A stretch of 40,050 nucleotides of DNA from Ramlibacter sp. (GCF_028291745.1 NZ_JAQGNQ010000147.1:1-40050); one strand, 5' to 3'. Numbered from the stretch's first letter, positions 8,530 through 16,701 are shown. Made by a program: numbers and translations. Notes: generated from the sequence alone by a model not told the origin.

Positions 8530-9582
8530 TCAGGGGCTGTTCGCCAGGCCCACGATCTCGATGGCCGGCTCGCCGCGCGCGGTGGTCTCGCGCCGTCCGG
8601 TCCGCGCCTCGTCCGCCAGCGTCCGCGCCATCGCTTGCGAGGCGGCGATGCGCCAGCCGCTGGCGGCCGCAAACTCCTCCAGCGCCGCCACCGTATTGAC
8701 CGATTCGCCGGGCACCAGTGCGTGGCCCTGGTCGCCGTGCAGTCCGTCGTTCACAGCCACCAGCGCGACCGGGCCGGTATGCAGCGCGATGCGCACGGTC
8801 TGCTCGCGCGGCGCCGCCTTGGCCAGTGCGATGGCCGCGCGCAGCACCCGCATCTCGGGCGGGGTGGTGACGCTGGCCTCGTCGCCCGAAAACACCGCCA
8901 GCAGCTTGGTGCCATAGGGCAGCACCTGGGTGGCGCCGAACAGATAGAGCTTGTCGCGCGCCGATTGCTGCGCCTGCCGCACGCGCTCGGCCAGTTCCGT
9001 CTCGGATGCGCCGGCGCGGTCGCCGAGCAGGTCGGCCAGCAGCAGGAAGGCGTGCGGGTAGTGCAGGTCGGTGGCCGCATTGGCCTTGGCCCAGCGCGAG
9101 TTGATCTCGCGCTGCAGATGCGTTTCGTACTGCCGGCCCAGCGTCTCTTTCTGCTGCTCGAGCGCGGACTCGACCATGCCGGAGACCGAGCTGCGGAAAG
9201 CCTCTTCCTGCACCTGCCGCCGCGCCAGCACGGCGGTCACGGCCGCGCACAACTCGTCGGAGCGATAGGGCTTGGTGAGGTAATCGTCGGCGCCGGAGTT
9301 CATGCCCTGGCGCATGTGCTCGCGGTCGGACATGGCCGTCAACAGGATGACAGGGACCGTGGCGAGCCCGGGGTCGGCGCGCAAGGCCGTGAGCACTTCG
9401 TAGCCGGTCATGCCCGGCATCATCACGTCGCACACGATCACGTCGGGCCGCAGTTCGCGCGCCGCGGCGATGCCCTGCGGCCCGTCGCGTTCCTCGCGGA
9501 CGCGGTGGCCGGACTTCTTCAGTGCGAAGCTCGCGACGAGACGCTGCGCGTCATCGTCCTCGATCAGCAGGACGCTTGGCAT
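8530..9582 (-). CDS. response regulator with degenerate nucleotidyl-cyclase-like output domain
   Basis: A 350-residue signalling protein. The receiver domain (1-120) has acidic residues D9 and D10, phospho-acceptor D52 (VIVCDVMMPG), T82 and K104 (LTKPY). A helical linker (about 125-170) leads to a C-terminal domain (about 180-350) resembling class III adenylate/guanylate cyclases: HAFLLLADLLG, YGTKLLAVFSGDEAS, VRIALHTGPVALV, and GESVNTVAALEEFAAASG. The position of the second metal aspartate (usual GDxLLAVF) is threonine in YGTKLLAVF, so catalysis is doubtful and the domain may only bind a partner. I start at ATG 9582, where the receiver begins. No histidine kinase lies nearby. It is convergent with the gene at 7947. 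Confidence 0.82.
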   Translation of the reverse strand: MPSVLLIEDDDAQRLVASFALKKSGHRVREERDGPQGIAAARELRPDVIVCDVMMPGMTGYEVLTALRADPGLATVPVILLTAMSDREHMRQGMNSGADDYLTKPYRSDELCAAVTAVLARRQVQEEAFRSSVSGMVESALEQQKETLGRQYETHLQREINSRWAKANAATDLHYPHAFLLLADLLGDRAGASETELAERVRQAQQSARDKLYLFGATQVLPYGTKLLAVFSGDEASVTTPPEMRVLRAAIALAKAAPREQTVRIALHTGPVALVAVNDGLHGDQGHALVPGESVNTVAALEEFAAASGWRIAASQAMARTLADEARTGRRETTARGEPAIEIVGLANSP

Positions 9583-9622
9583 GCGGCGAATTGTCTCCGA
9601 TCCGGCTGCCAAGAGGGGGCAC

Positions 9623-10735
9623 TCAATCCGTCCCCCACATCTCCCGCGCCGTTTCGATCACCAGGCGCAGCTTGTTGCGCTGGTCTTCCACGGCAATGTT
9701 GTTGCCGTGCACCGTGCTGGAGAAGCCGCATTGCGGCGACAGGGCCAGCTGCTCCATCGGCGCGTACTTCGCGGCTTCGTCGATGCGGCGCTTGAGCGCG
9801 TCCTTGTCTTCGAGCTGGCCGAACTTGGTGGTCACCAGGCCCAGCACCACGGTCTTGCCCTTGGGCAGGTAACGCAGCGGGCGGAAGTCGCCGGAGCGCT
9901 CGTCGTCGTACTCCATGAAGTACGCATCGATCTCCATCTCCTTGAGCAGCGCCTCGGCCACCGGCTCGTAGTTGCCGGCCGCCGCGTGCGTGCTCTTGAA
10001 GTTGCCGCGGCACAGGTGCATCGCCAGCAGCATGCCTTGCGGCTTGCGCGCGACCACCTTGTTGATGAACCCCGCATAGCGATGCGGCAGCTCGTTGGGA
10101 TCGTCGCCGCGCTGGCGGGCGGCCTCGCGCATCTTGTCGTCGCACAGGTAGGCGAGGTTGGTGTCGTCCATCTGCACGTAGCGGCAGCCGGCCTCGTACA
10201 GCGAGCGCAGCTCGTCGCCATACGCCTTCGCCACGTCGTCGTAGAAGGCCGGGTCGAGCTCGGGATAGGCGTCCTTGCTGATGCCGGCGCGACCGCCGCG
10301 AAAGTGCAGCATCGTCGGCGAGGGGATGGTCACCTTCGGCGTGCGCCCGGCGGCTACCTGCGACTTCAGGAATTCGAAGTCGGCCTTCTGGATGTCCTTG
10401 GCATGGCGCACCTTGTCGATCACGCGGATCACGGGCGGGGCGAGTTCCTCGCTGCCATCGGGCTTGCGGATGGTGACCGGGATGTCGGTCTTGACGCCCC
10501 CGAGCTGCTCGAGGAAGTCGATGTGGAAATAAGTGCGGCGGAATTCGCCGTCGGTGATGCTTTGCAGGCCGACATCCTGCTGGAACTTCACGATCTCCGC
10601 GATCGCCTTGTCTTCGACTTCGCGCAGCTGTTCGGGCGTGATCTCGCCCTGGGCCTTCTGCGCTCGCGCTTCGAGCAGGTACTTGGGGCGCAGGAAGCTG
10701 CCGACGTGGTCGTAGCGGGCGGGGAGTTGCATCAT
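9623..10735 (-). CDS. MetE-like (core) methyltransferase, cobalamin-independent methionine synthase family
   Basis: A 370-residue protein corresponding to the C-terminal catalytic half of MetE; the N-terminal duplicate domain of full-length MetE (about 750 aa) is absent. Zinc-ligand motifs are visible: HLC in MHLCRGN, a Glu in FMEYDDERSG, and a Cys in LSPQCGFSS. The segment YVQMDDTNLAYL also fits. The family transfers a methyl group to homocysteine or related thiols, but short forms can have other donors. It starts at ATG 10735; a frame continuing to 11056 overlaps vanB and a repeat and is rejected. It lies downstream of vanB on the same strand, separated by 161 bases containing a repeat. A role in one-carbon handling after vanillate demethylation is possible but unproven. 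Confidence 0.82.
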   Translation of the reverse strand: MMQLPARYDHVGSFLRPKYLLEARAQKAQGEITPEQLREVEDKAIAEIVKFQQDVGLQSITDGEFRRTYFHIDFLEQLGGVKTDIPVTIRKPDGSEELAPPVIRVIDKVRHAKDIQKADFEFLKSQVAAGRTPKVTIPSPTMLHFRGGRAGISKDAYPELDPAFYDDVAKAYGDELRSLYEAGCRYVQMDDTNLAYLCDDKMREAARQRGDDPNELPHRYAGFINKVVARKPQGMLLAMHLCRGNFKSTHAAAGNYEPVAEALLKEMEIDAYFMEYDDERSGDFRPLRYLPKGKTVVLGLVTTKFGQLEDKDALKRRIDEAAKYAPMEQLALSPQCGFSSTVHGNNIAVEDQRNKLRLVIETAREMWGTD

Positions 10736-10787
10736 GGTTTCGGTCTCTCTCACGGAATCGCTCGATCTTAAGCGGGCTCGTAGCGTC

Positions 10788-10881
10788 GGCTGGGGTGGCA
10801 TTGCTGGGGTCGCTCCGCGAGCCCAGCCTACGCGGGACGATGGGCCTCGTAGGCTGGGCTGGCCGCAGGCCACCCCAGCTG
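10788..10881. repeat. palindromic repeat, GTAGGCTGGGCTG family, copy B (two units, reversed order)
   Basis: Two hairpin units lie back to back. The left one ends CCCAGCCTACG at about 10822-10832, the right one begins CGTAGGCTGGGCTG at about 10847, and a 15-20 base spacer separates them. This is the inside-out arrangement relative to copies A and C. Each unit pairs GCTGGG with CCCAGC. It sits between vanB and the MetE-like gene, both on the minus strand. Confidence 0.75.
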
Positions 10882-10896
10882 CGGCCTGTGCAACGC

Positions 10897-11853
10897 TCAC
10901 AAATCCAGCACCAGCAGCGCACTCTTCGCCCGCGAGCAGCAAGGCGTGAACTGGTCGTGCTTTGCCTTCTCTTCGTCGGTGAAATACAGGTCGCGGTGCT
11001 CGCACTCGCCCTGCAGCACGCGCGTGATGCAGGTGCCGCACACGCCCTGTTCGCACGAGGTCAGGATCTCGATGCCGTGCGCCTGCAGCGCCTGCACCAC
11101 GGTCCGGTCGGCGGGCACTTCGTAGGTGGCCCCGCTGCTGGCGATCTTCACCTGGAAGGCGCCGTCACCCGCGGTCTGCTGCGGCGCCGCGCCGAAATAT
11201 TCGAGATGCACCTGCTCCGGCGGCCAGCCCAGGTCCTTGGTTGCCTGCACCACCCAGGCTATGAAGCCCGTGGGCCCGCAGACGTAGATGTGCGTGCCGG
11301 CCTCGGGCCGTGCCAGCAGCTCGCGCAACTGCAGCTTCTGCGCCGCATCGCCGTCGTCGTAGTGGAACTGCACGCGTTGCGCATACGAGGAGGCCGCGAT
11401 CTCCTCGCGAAACGCCGTGCGTTCGGGCGAGCGCGTGCAGTAATGCAGCGCGAAGTCGGCGCCGGAGATCGCCAGCCGCTGCGCCATGCACAGCAGCGGC
11501 GTCACGCCGATGCCGCCGGCCAGCAGCAGCGTGCGCTGCGCATGCACCAGCGGGAAGTGGTTGCGCGGCTCGCTGATCAGGAGCGTGTCGCCTTCCTTGA
11601 CCGCGGCATGCATGCCGGCCGAGCCGCCCCGCGACGCGGCATCGTGCAGCACGGCGATGCGGTAGCGGTGCTGCTCGGTGGCGTCGTTGCACAGCGAGTA
11701 CTGGCGCGTGAGGCCGCCCGGCACCTGCACGTCGATGTGCGAGCCGGCGCTGAAGGCGGGCAGGGCGGAACCGTCGGGGCGACCGAGTTCGAAGCTGGCG
11801 ATGTCCTGCGCTTCCTGCGTCCTGCGCAGGACCTTGACGGCGATCTGGGGCAT
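10897..11853 (-). CDS. vanB: vanillate O-demethylase reductase subunit (PDR/VanB family)
   Basis: Passes electrons from NAD(P)H through flavin and a [2Fe-2S] cluster to the VanA oxygenase; 318 aa, the normal length. The flavin-binding domain shows RQYSLCND, the pyridine-nucleotide domain has LLLAGGIGVTPLLCMAQ and YVCGPTGF, and the C-terminal plant-type ferredoxin domain has SCEQGVCGTC and a final Cys in FTPCCS. It starts 9 bases after the vanA stop, so vanA and vanB form one transcript. Related reductases serve other Rieske demethylases, but pairing with the adjacent VanA makes vanillate or a similar methoxybenzoate the likely substrate. Confidence 0.9.
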   Translation of the reverse strand: MPQIAVKVLRRTQEAQDIASFELGRPDGSALPAFSAGSHIDVQVPGGLTRQYSLCNDATEQHRYRIAVLHDAASRGGSAGMHAAVKEGDTLLISEPRNHFPLVHAQRTLLLAGGIGVTPLLCMAQRLAISGADFALHYCTRSPERTAFREEIAASSYAQRVQFHYDDGDAAQKLQLRELLARPEAGTHIYVCGPTGFIAWVVQATKDLGWPPEQVHLEYFGAAPQQTAGDGAFQVKIASSGATYEVPADRTVVQALQAHGIEILTSCEQGVCGTCITRVLQGECEHRDLYFTDEEKAKHDQFTPCCSRAKSALLVLDL

Positions 11854-11862
11854 GTCGTTCTT

Positions 11863-12915
11863 TTAGGCGGCGATCGGCTGCGGCGCTTGCTCCGCGGCGA
11901 TCATGCGGTCGATGATGCGCCGCGACTGTACGCCGCCGGCATCGATGTTCAGCATCAGCAGCCGGCGATCGGGGTACTTCGAGAGGTTGCGCTGCTGCGC
12001 CTCCAGCACCTGCGTGTCTTCGGCAAACACCTTCGCCTGGCCTTCGCGGATCTGCGCCGTGAGGTTGGTGTCCTTGACGTTGAAGTTGCGGGCCATGCCC
12101 CAGAAGTACCACATGCTCGTCTCGGTCTCGGGCGTGAGGAAGTCCACGACGATGCTCGAGACCTTGTCCCTGGCATCCGCCTGGTAGCCGCCCTTGCCGG
12201 CGTGCGCCACGCCCACCTCGATCATCACGTGGCTGGGCGGATGGAAGTGGCAGACCTGCCAGCGGTCGACCGGCACGTCGTCGGCCAGGTGGTTGCCGCG
12301 CAGGTTGGCCTTCCAGAAGGGCGGCGGCATCACGTTTTCCATGAAGCGGCTGGTGATCACGTGATCGCCTTGCGTCTTGGTGGTGACCGGGGCTTCGTCG
12401 ATCTCCTTCTGGCCGATGCTGGTGGTGTGCACGTAGGTTTCGTGCGTGAGGTCCATCAGGTTGTCGACCATCAGGCGGTAGTCGCAAGCGATGTGATACA
12501 GCCCGCCGCCATACACCCACTCCGGGCTCTCGGCCCATTCGAGGTGATGCAGCTTCGCGGGGTCGGCCTGCGCCGCATCGCCCGGCCAGACCCACACAAA
12601 GCCGTAGCGCTCCAGTACGGGATAGGCGCGGATCTTCGGGAAGCCGCCCACGCGCAGGCCGGGCATGGACACGGTCTTGCCGTCGCAACCCATGACGAGC
12701 CCGTGATAGCCGCACACGAGCTTGCCTTCGCAGACCGAGCCGAGCGACAGCTGCGCGCCGCGATGCGGGCAGAAGTCCTCGACCGCCGCGACCTGGCCTT
12801 CGCTGCCGCGGTAGAAGGCGATCTTCTCGTTGCAGATGGTGCGGCCCAGCGGCTTGTCGTCGATCTCGTCGGGCATGCAGGCGACGTACCAGGCGTTCTT
12901 GGGAAACATGGACAT
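11863..12915 (-). CDS. vanA: vanillate O-demethylase oxygenase subunit (Rieske)
   Basis: Demethylates vanillate to protocatechuate, releasing formaldehyde. The 350-residue protein starts with the family signature MFPKNAWYVAC. The Rieske cluster ligands are C49, H51, C68 and H71 (CPHRGAQ and CGYHG, CxHx16CxxH). The mononuclear-iron site is seen in DNLMDLTHETYVH (about 151-163). The start is either ATG 12915 or the second ATG two codons on; neither has a clear ribosome site. It is the first gene of vanAB, divergent from the GntR-type regulator. Its promoter overlaps a strong palindrome, so repression relieved by vanillate is likely. A closely related methoxybenzoate demethylase cannot be excluded. 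Confidence 0.9.
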   Translation of the reverse strand: MSMFPKNAWYVACMPDEIDDKPLGRTICNEKIAFYRGSEGQVAAVEDFCPHRGAQLSLGSVCEGKLVCGYHGLVMGCDGKTVSMPGLRVGGFPKIRAYPVLERYGFVWVWPGDAAQADPAKLHHLEWAESPEWVYGGGLYHIACDYRLMVDNLMDLTHETYVHTTSIGQKEIDEAPVTTKTQGDHVITSRFMENVMPPPFWKANLRGNHLADDVPVDRWQVCHFHPPSHVMIEVGVAHAGKGGYQADARDKVSSIVVDFLTPETETSMWYFWGMARNFNVKDTNLTAQIREGQAKVFAEDTQVLEAQQRNLSKYPDRRLLMLNIDAGGVQSRRIIDRMIAAEQAPQPIAA

Positions 12916-12938
12916 GCGGGCACAAGAGGAAAGCCTCG

Positions 12939-12967
12939 ATCATAGGTCTCGGTCGTCTCGTTGTATA
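12939..12967 (-). promoter_or_regulatory. candidate sigma70 promoter of vanAB
   Basis: On the minus strand TATACA (-35, at 12962-12967) is followed after 17 bases by TATGAT (-10, at 12939-12944). Transcription would start near 12932, giving a leader of about 16 bases. The -35 box lies inside the palindrome 12954-12977. Confidence 0.6.
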
Positions 12968-12977
12968 CAACGAGACG
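12954..12977. promoter_or_regulatory. 24-bp perfect palindrome, predicted VanR-type operator of vanAB
   Basis: A perfect 24-bp inverted repeat is centred on TTGTATACAA and flanked by CGTCTCG/CGAGACG arms. The core fits the GntR/FCD operator pattern TNGTNNACNA. It covers the -35 box of the vanA promoter, so binding would block RNA polymerase. Confidence 0.75.
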
Positions 12978-13024
12978 TACGGGATAACGCGTACGTTGCG
13001 GCCTTCTGCCTCTGCCGATCCCGG

Positions 13025-13053
13025 TTGACTCCGTTCGATCGCACCGCTAATCT
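13025..13053 (+). promoter_or_regulatory. sigma70 promoter of the GntR regulator gene
   Basis: TTGACT (13025-13030), a 17-base spacer, and TAATCT (13048-13053). The predicted start near 13060 falls at the edge of the second operator, 13061-13070. Confidence 0.65.
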
Positions 13054-13057
13054 GGCG

Positions 13058-13073
13058 TCAATGTATACATCGA
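13058..13073. promoter_or_regulatory. second TGTATACA operator, likely autoregulatory
   Basis: ATGTATACAT at 13061-13070 is a perfect 10-bp palindrome, extended to 16 bp with one mismatch (TCA/CGA flanks). It shares TGTATACA with the operator at 12954-12977. It lies at the predicted transcription start of the regulator and only 10 bases before its ATG, so autorepression is expected. Confidence 0.65.
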
Positions 13074-13080
13074 CCTCGGC

Positions 13081-13848
13081 ATGAGCGCGCCGCAGCCCCT
13101 CCCGCCCGCGCCCGCGGAAGCAGAGGCCGGCGGCTCGCAGGCGGTGAAGGCGCAGCTGCGCCTGCGCGAGATGATCCTGGCCGGCGAGTTGCCGGGCGGC
13201 GCCCGCATCGCGGAGCTGACGCTGGTCGAGCGCCTCGGCGTCTCGCGCACGCCGATCCGCGCGGCCCTGATGCGGCTGGAACAGGAGGGGCTGCTGCAGT
13301 CGCTGCCCAATGGCGGCTACGCCGTGCGCACCTTCTCCGAGCGCGACGTGTCCGACGCGATCGAGTTGCGCGGCACCGTCGAAGGGCTGGCCGCGCGGCT
13401 GGCGGCGGAGCGTGGGGTGGCGAGCGTGGTGCTGGCGGAGGCGCGCGCGTGTCTGGATGGCATCGACGCGGTGCTCGAACGACCGGCGCTCGACGACGAA
13501 GCCTTCACCCGTTACGTCGGCCTCAACCAGCGCTTTCACAACCTGCTGGCGGAGATGGCGGGCAGCCCGGTGCTGTTGCGCGAACTGGAGCGCGTGGTGA
13601 GCCTGCCCTTCGCATCGCCTTCGGGCTTCGTGGTGGTGCAGGCCAGCTCACCGCGCGCGCGCGACATGCTGATCGTGGCGCAGGACCAGCATCGCCAGGT
13701 GCTCGATGCGATCGAGCGGCGCGAAGGCGCACGCGCCGAGGCCATCCTGCGCGAGCACTCGCGCATCGCCCAACGCAACTTGCGTGAGGCGGTGCAGGGG
13801 CCGCACCTGGCGCATATGCCGGGGGTGCGGTTGATCCGGCAGCGGTGA
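13081..13848 (+). CDS. vanR: GntR-family regulator, FCD subfamily (VanR-like)
   Basis: A 255-residue repressor. The N-terminal winged helix-turn-helix (about 22-85) reads LRLREMILAGELPGGARI, then LVERLGVSRTPIRAALMRL. The C-terminal FCD helical domain (about 95-240) carries the ligand and metal pocket, with FTRYVGLNQRFHNLL and DQHRQVLDAI typical of the family. It is divergent from vanA with 165 bases between, and both sides carry a TGTATACA operator, so repression of vanAB and itself, relieved by vanillate, is the simplest model. The ATG at 13081 has no clear ribosome site. The symbol reflects context; other FCD regulators are similar in sequence. Confidence 0.82.
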   Translation: MSAPQPLPPAPAEAEAGGSQAVKAQLRLREMILAGELPGGARIAELTLVERLGVSRTPIRAALMRLEQEGLLQSLPNGGYAVRTFSERDVSDAIELRGTVEGLAARLAAERGVASVVLAEARACLDGIDAVLERPALDDEAFTRYVGLNQRFHNLLAEMAGSPVLLRELERVVSLPFASPSGFVVVQASSPRARDMLIVAQDQHRQVLDAIERREGARAEAILREHSRIAQRNLREAVQGPHLAHMPGVRLIRQR

Positions 13849-13902
13849 AGCTGCAGTCTGTTCGAGGGTGGGGCCCTCGCAGGGCAGTGTGGCGTTTGAA
13901 AT

Positions 13903-14002
13903 TTTGAACGCAGAAGTCGCAGAAGCATGCAGAACACGCAGAAAAAATCTTGCGGAAATCTTCTGCGACTTCTGCGCAACTTCTGCGACTTCTGCGTTCA
14001 AA
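13903..14002. repeat. long inverted repeat built from CGCAGAAG units, copy 1
   Basis: Two perfect 23-base arms (13903-13925 and 13980-14002) flank a 54-base centre. Each arm holds two CGCAGAAG units next to TTTGAA, and the centre carries more degenerate units on both strands. It lies between convergent genes (regulator end 13848, binding protein end 14072), where a transcript hairpin could end or protect both messages. A related copy is at 24791-24899. Confidence 0.85.
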
Positions 14003-14071
14003 GATGCCCGCCTCGGCGCTGCTTCAGAGGCAGGCACCCCACCGAACAGGCGTCGAGAGCCGAACGCGACT

Positions 14072-15220
14072 TCAGTAATGCAGCTTGCCGTCCTGCCCCA
14101 CCACGGCGATGTCCACCCAGCGGCTGCCGACGTTGCCCTTGGAGAAGTCGACGCGGAAGCCGCCGAAGTCGATCTCGCCGGCGGAGTGCAGGGCGCGCTC
14201 CAGTGATTCGGGCGTGATCTCGCGCTCCTTGCTGCGCTTGAGCGCTTCGGCCACGGTGCGGGCCGACAGGTAGCCTTCCAGCTGGAAGGCGGTGTAGCTC
14301 GTGACCTCCGGGTGGGCCGCCTTCATGGCCGCCTGGAAGTCGCGCTGCAGTTGCAGCGTGATGCCGTTCGGGTTCGGATAGGTCTGCGCAATGCCGACAC
14401 CGCGCGCGCCCTCGACACCCGCCAGCTTCACCAGCAGGCCCGCGGGTACATACGACAGCACGAACAGCGACTGCGACACGCCCGCCTTGCGCAGGGCAGC
14501 GACGCCATCGGCCATGAAGCGCGGCGCGCCCACCACCAGCACGGCTTGCGGCTCCAGCTTGCCCACCTGCGCCGCGGACTTGGCCAGGGCGGGCGCATCC
14601 ATGCCCGATTTCACGCCCGGCAGCTCCAGGCCGCCGGCCTCCTTGGCGGCCTGCTCGGCGACCGTCCAGCCCGAGGTGCCGATCGGCAGGTCCTGGTACA
14701 GCACCACCATGCGCGAGGTGCCCAGCGTGCGTGCGTGGCGCACGATCTTCTCGATCTGCTGCTTGTCGCCGGCGCGGATGTGGAACAGCCGCGGGTGGCC
14801 CGGGTTGCGCAGGCTTTCCGCGCCCGGCACCGCGTTGACGATCACGACGTCGGATTTGTCCAACAGCTTCTGCTGGAGCATGGCTGTCTGGGCCGCGGAA
14901 CCGACGGGCGAGAGCAGGGCGATCGGCTTGCGCTGCATGGCCGTGCCGTAGGCAGCGACGAAGCCTTCGGCGGTGTACTTGTCGTCCACGTCGAACACCG
15001 ACAGCTTGTGCCCGCGCACGCCGCCGGCGGCGTTGACCTGCTGCAGATAGGCCTGGATGCCCTGGCGGATCTCGGGTGCGTCCGGCACCGGAATACCGGT
15101 GAAGGGACCGACCTGGCCCAGCACGATGTCCTGCGCGCTGGCGTTGGCAAGGGCACAAGCGGCACCGAGCACGAAGGCAGTGCTGCGGGCGAAGCGGGCG
15201 AGAAGGCGCGGGAATTTCAT
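14072..15220 (-). CDS. LivK-type ABC transporter substrate-binding protein
   Basis: Periplasmic binding protein of the branched-chain amino acid/amide type (Peripla_BP_6), 382 aa. It has a signal peptide (residues 1-29, ending ALANASA) and a mature start QDIVLGQVGPFTG, the usual first strand of this fold, then GGVRGHKLSVFDVDDKY and ALLSPVGSAAQTA. It is transcribed away from the livK-HMGF operon with 226 bases between them, so it probably supplies a second ligand specificity to the same permease. In Burkholderiales such proteins near aromatic genes often bind aromatic acids; that is inference here. Confidence 0.85.
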   Translation of the reverse strand: MKFPRLLARFARSTAFVLGAACALANASAQDIVLGQVGPFTGIPVPDAPEIRQGIQAYLQQVNAAGGVRGHKLSVFDVDDKYTAEGFVAAYGTAMQRKPIALLSPVGSAAQTAMLQQKLLDKSDVVIVNAVPGAESLRNPGHPRLFHIRAGDKQQIEKIVRHARTLGTSRMVVLYQDLPIGTSGWTVAEQAAKEAGGLELPGVKSGMDAPALAKSAAQVGKLEPQAVLVVGAPRFMADGVAALRKAGVSQSLFVLSYVPAGLLVKLAGVEGARGVGIAQTYPNPNGITLQLQRDFQAAMKAAHPEVTSYTAFQLEGYLSARTVAEALKRSKEREITPESLERALHSAGEIDFGGFRVDFSKGNVGSRWVDIAVVGQDGKLHY

Positions 15221-15446
15221 GGGGTACTGCGGAAGTAAGCGGAATAGCTGCGAGTGTAAGCTCTACAGTAGATCGGTCCGCCGCTGCATATCAGGGTAGC
15301 CGCTATCCCAATCCGTCATAACTGGTAGAGCACACTAGCCCCTTTGCCCGCGCCGGTCGCGCGCCGAGAATGCGCTGCAACGCGCAGCCTGCACGCGGTG
15401 TGTCCGCCTGTCCAGCCCCATTCGAATTCAAAGGAGAACGCCCGTC
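15221..15446. other. divergent intergenic region between two binding-protein genes
   Basis: The region holds a near-palindrome GGGTAGCCGCTATCCC around 15295-15310 (one-base indel between arms), which could be an operator. A weak plus-strand promoter candidate is TTGCCC near 15342 with GAGAAT 16 bases later. The livK gene has a strong ribosome site (AAAGGAG) ten bases before its ATG. Nothing else is clear. Confidence 0.35.
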
Positions 15447-16622
15447 ATGCAAAAGAGAACCTTCCTCCAGACCGTCGCGACCGTCGGCCTGCTCGGGGCC
15501 AGCGGCCTCGCCTTGGCGCAGGACAACGTGTTCAAGATCGGCCTGATCCTGCCGATGACGGGCCAGCAGGCCACCACCGGCCGGCAGGTGGAGGCCGGGG
15601 TCAGGCTGTGGATGGCGCAGAACGGCGACACCGTGGCGGGCAAGAAGGTGCAGCTGATCGTGAAGGACGACGGCAGCGTGCCGGCCAACACGCGCCGCCT
15701 GGCGCAGGAACTGGTGGTCAACGACAAGGTCAACGTGCTGGCCGGCATGGGCATCACGCCCTCGGCGCTGGCCGTGGCGCCGATCGCAACGCAATCGAAG
15801 ACGCCGCTGATCGTGATGGCCGCGGCCACCTCCAGCATCACCGAAGCCTCGCCCTACATCGTGCGCAGCAGCTTTACGCTGCCGCAGGTGTCGGTGGCGC
15901 TCGCCGACTGGGCGCCGAAGAACGGCATCAAGAACGTGGTGACGCTGGTGTCCGACTACGGCCCGGGCCTGGACGCCGAGAAGTTCTTCAAGGAGCGCTT
16001 CCAGTTCGACGGCGGCAAGGTGAGCGAGTCGCTGCGCGTGCCGCTGATGAACCCCGACTTCGCGCCCTTCCTGCAGAAGGTGCGCGATGCCAAGCCCGAT
16101 GCGCTGTTCGTCTTCGTGCCCTCGGGCGCGGGCGCCGCGCTGATGAAGCAGTTTGCCGAACGCGGCATGGACAAGGCCGGCATCAGGCTGATCGGCACCG
16201 GCGACGTCACCGACGACGACCTGCTCAATGACATGGGCGACACCGCGCTGGGCGTGGTCACCTCGCACCACTACTCGGTGGACCACAATTCGCCGGCCAA
16301 CAAGAAATTCCTGGAGGCCTTCATGAAGGCCAACAAGAACCTGCGCCCCAACTTCATGGCGGTGGGCGGCTACGACGGCACGCGCCTCGTCTACGAAGCG
16401 CTCAAGAAGACCGCCGGCAAGGGCGGCGGCGACGCGCTGATGGCCGCGATGAAGGGCCAGATCTTCGAAAGCCCGCGCGGCCCGGTGTTCATCGACGCAC
16501 AGACCCGCGACATCGTGCAGAACGTCTACCTGCGCAAGGTCGAGAAGAAGAATGGTCAGCTCTATAACGTGGAGTTCGACGTGATCAAGGACGTGAAGGA
16601 TCCGGGGAAGGCCAAGCAGTAA
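15447..16622 (+). CDS. livK: LivK-type ABC transporter substrate-binding protein
   Basis: Periplasmic ligand-binding protein, 391 aa, first gene of a livKHMGF operon. The signal peptide spans about residues 1-25 (FLQTVATVGLLGASGLALA). The mature start DNVFKIGLILPMTGQQATTGRQ is followed by NGDTVAGKKVQLIVKDDG and GMGITPSALAVAPIA, all standard for the Peripla_BP_6 family. A strong ribosome site supports ATG 15447. The ligand is unknown; proximity to vanAB and the lig operon suggests aromatic acids, whereas the family at large takes branched-chain amino acids, amides or urea. Confidence 0.87.
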   Translation: MQKRTFLQTVATVGLLGASGLALAQDNVFKIGLILPMTGQQATTGRQVEAGVRLWMAQNGDTVAGKKVQLIVKDDGSVPANTRRLAQELVVNDKVNVLAGMGITPSALAVAPIATQSKTPLIVMAAATSSITEASPYIVRSSFTLPQVSVALADWAPKNGIKNVVTLVSDYGPGLDAEKFFKERFQFDGGKVSESLRVPLMNPDFAPFLQKVRDAKPDALFVFVPSGAGAALMKQFAERGMDKAGIRLIGTGDVTDDDLLNDMGDTALGVVTSHHYSVDHNSPANKKFLEAFMKANKNLRPNFMAVGGYDGTRLVYEALKKTAGKGGGDALMAAMKGQIFESPRGPVFIDAQTRDIVQNVYLRKVEKKNGQLYNVEFDVIKDVKDPGKAKQ

Positions 16623-16634
16623 GGCTGCCTGGCT

Positions 16635-16701
16635 CCTCCCCCCGCCGGGGGAGGCTGGGAGCGGGGCGCCCCCACCCCAACCCGCCCCCGGTGGGGGAGG
16701 G
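16635..16701. repeat. C/G-rich double hairpin repeat inside the liv operon
   Basis: CCTCCCCC pairs with GGGGGAGG (16635-16654) across a 4-base loop, and a second C-rich/G-rich hairpin lies at 16681-16701 with one mismatch. The outer parts match the element at 31516-31552. It fills the gap between livK and livH and could attenuate or protect the livK message, which commonly needs a higher protein level than the permease genes. Confidence 0.7.

Noticed and set aside
10736..11056. N-terminal extension of the MetE-like frame
   Set aside because: It runs through repeat copy B and the end of vanB on another frame, while homology starts at the ATG at 10735 or 10732.
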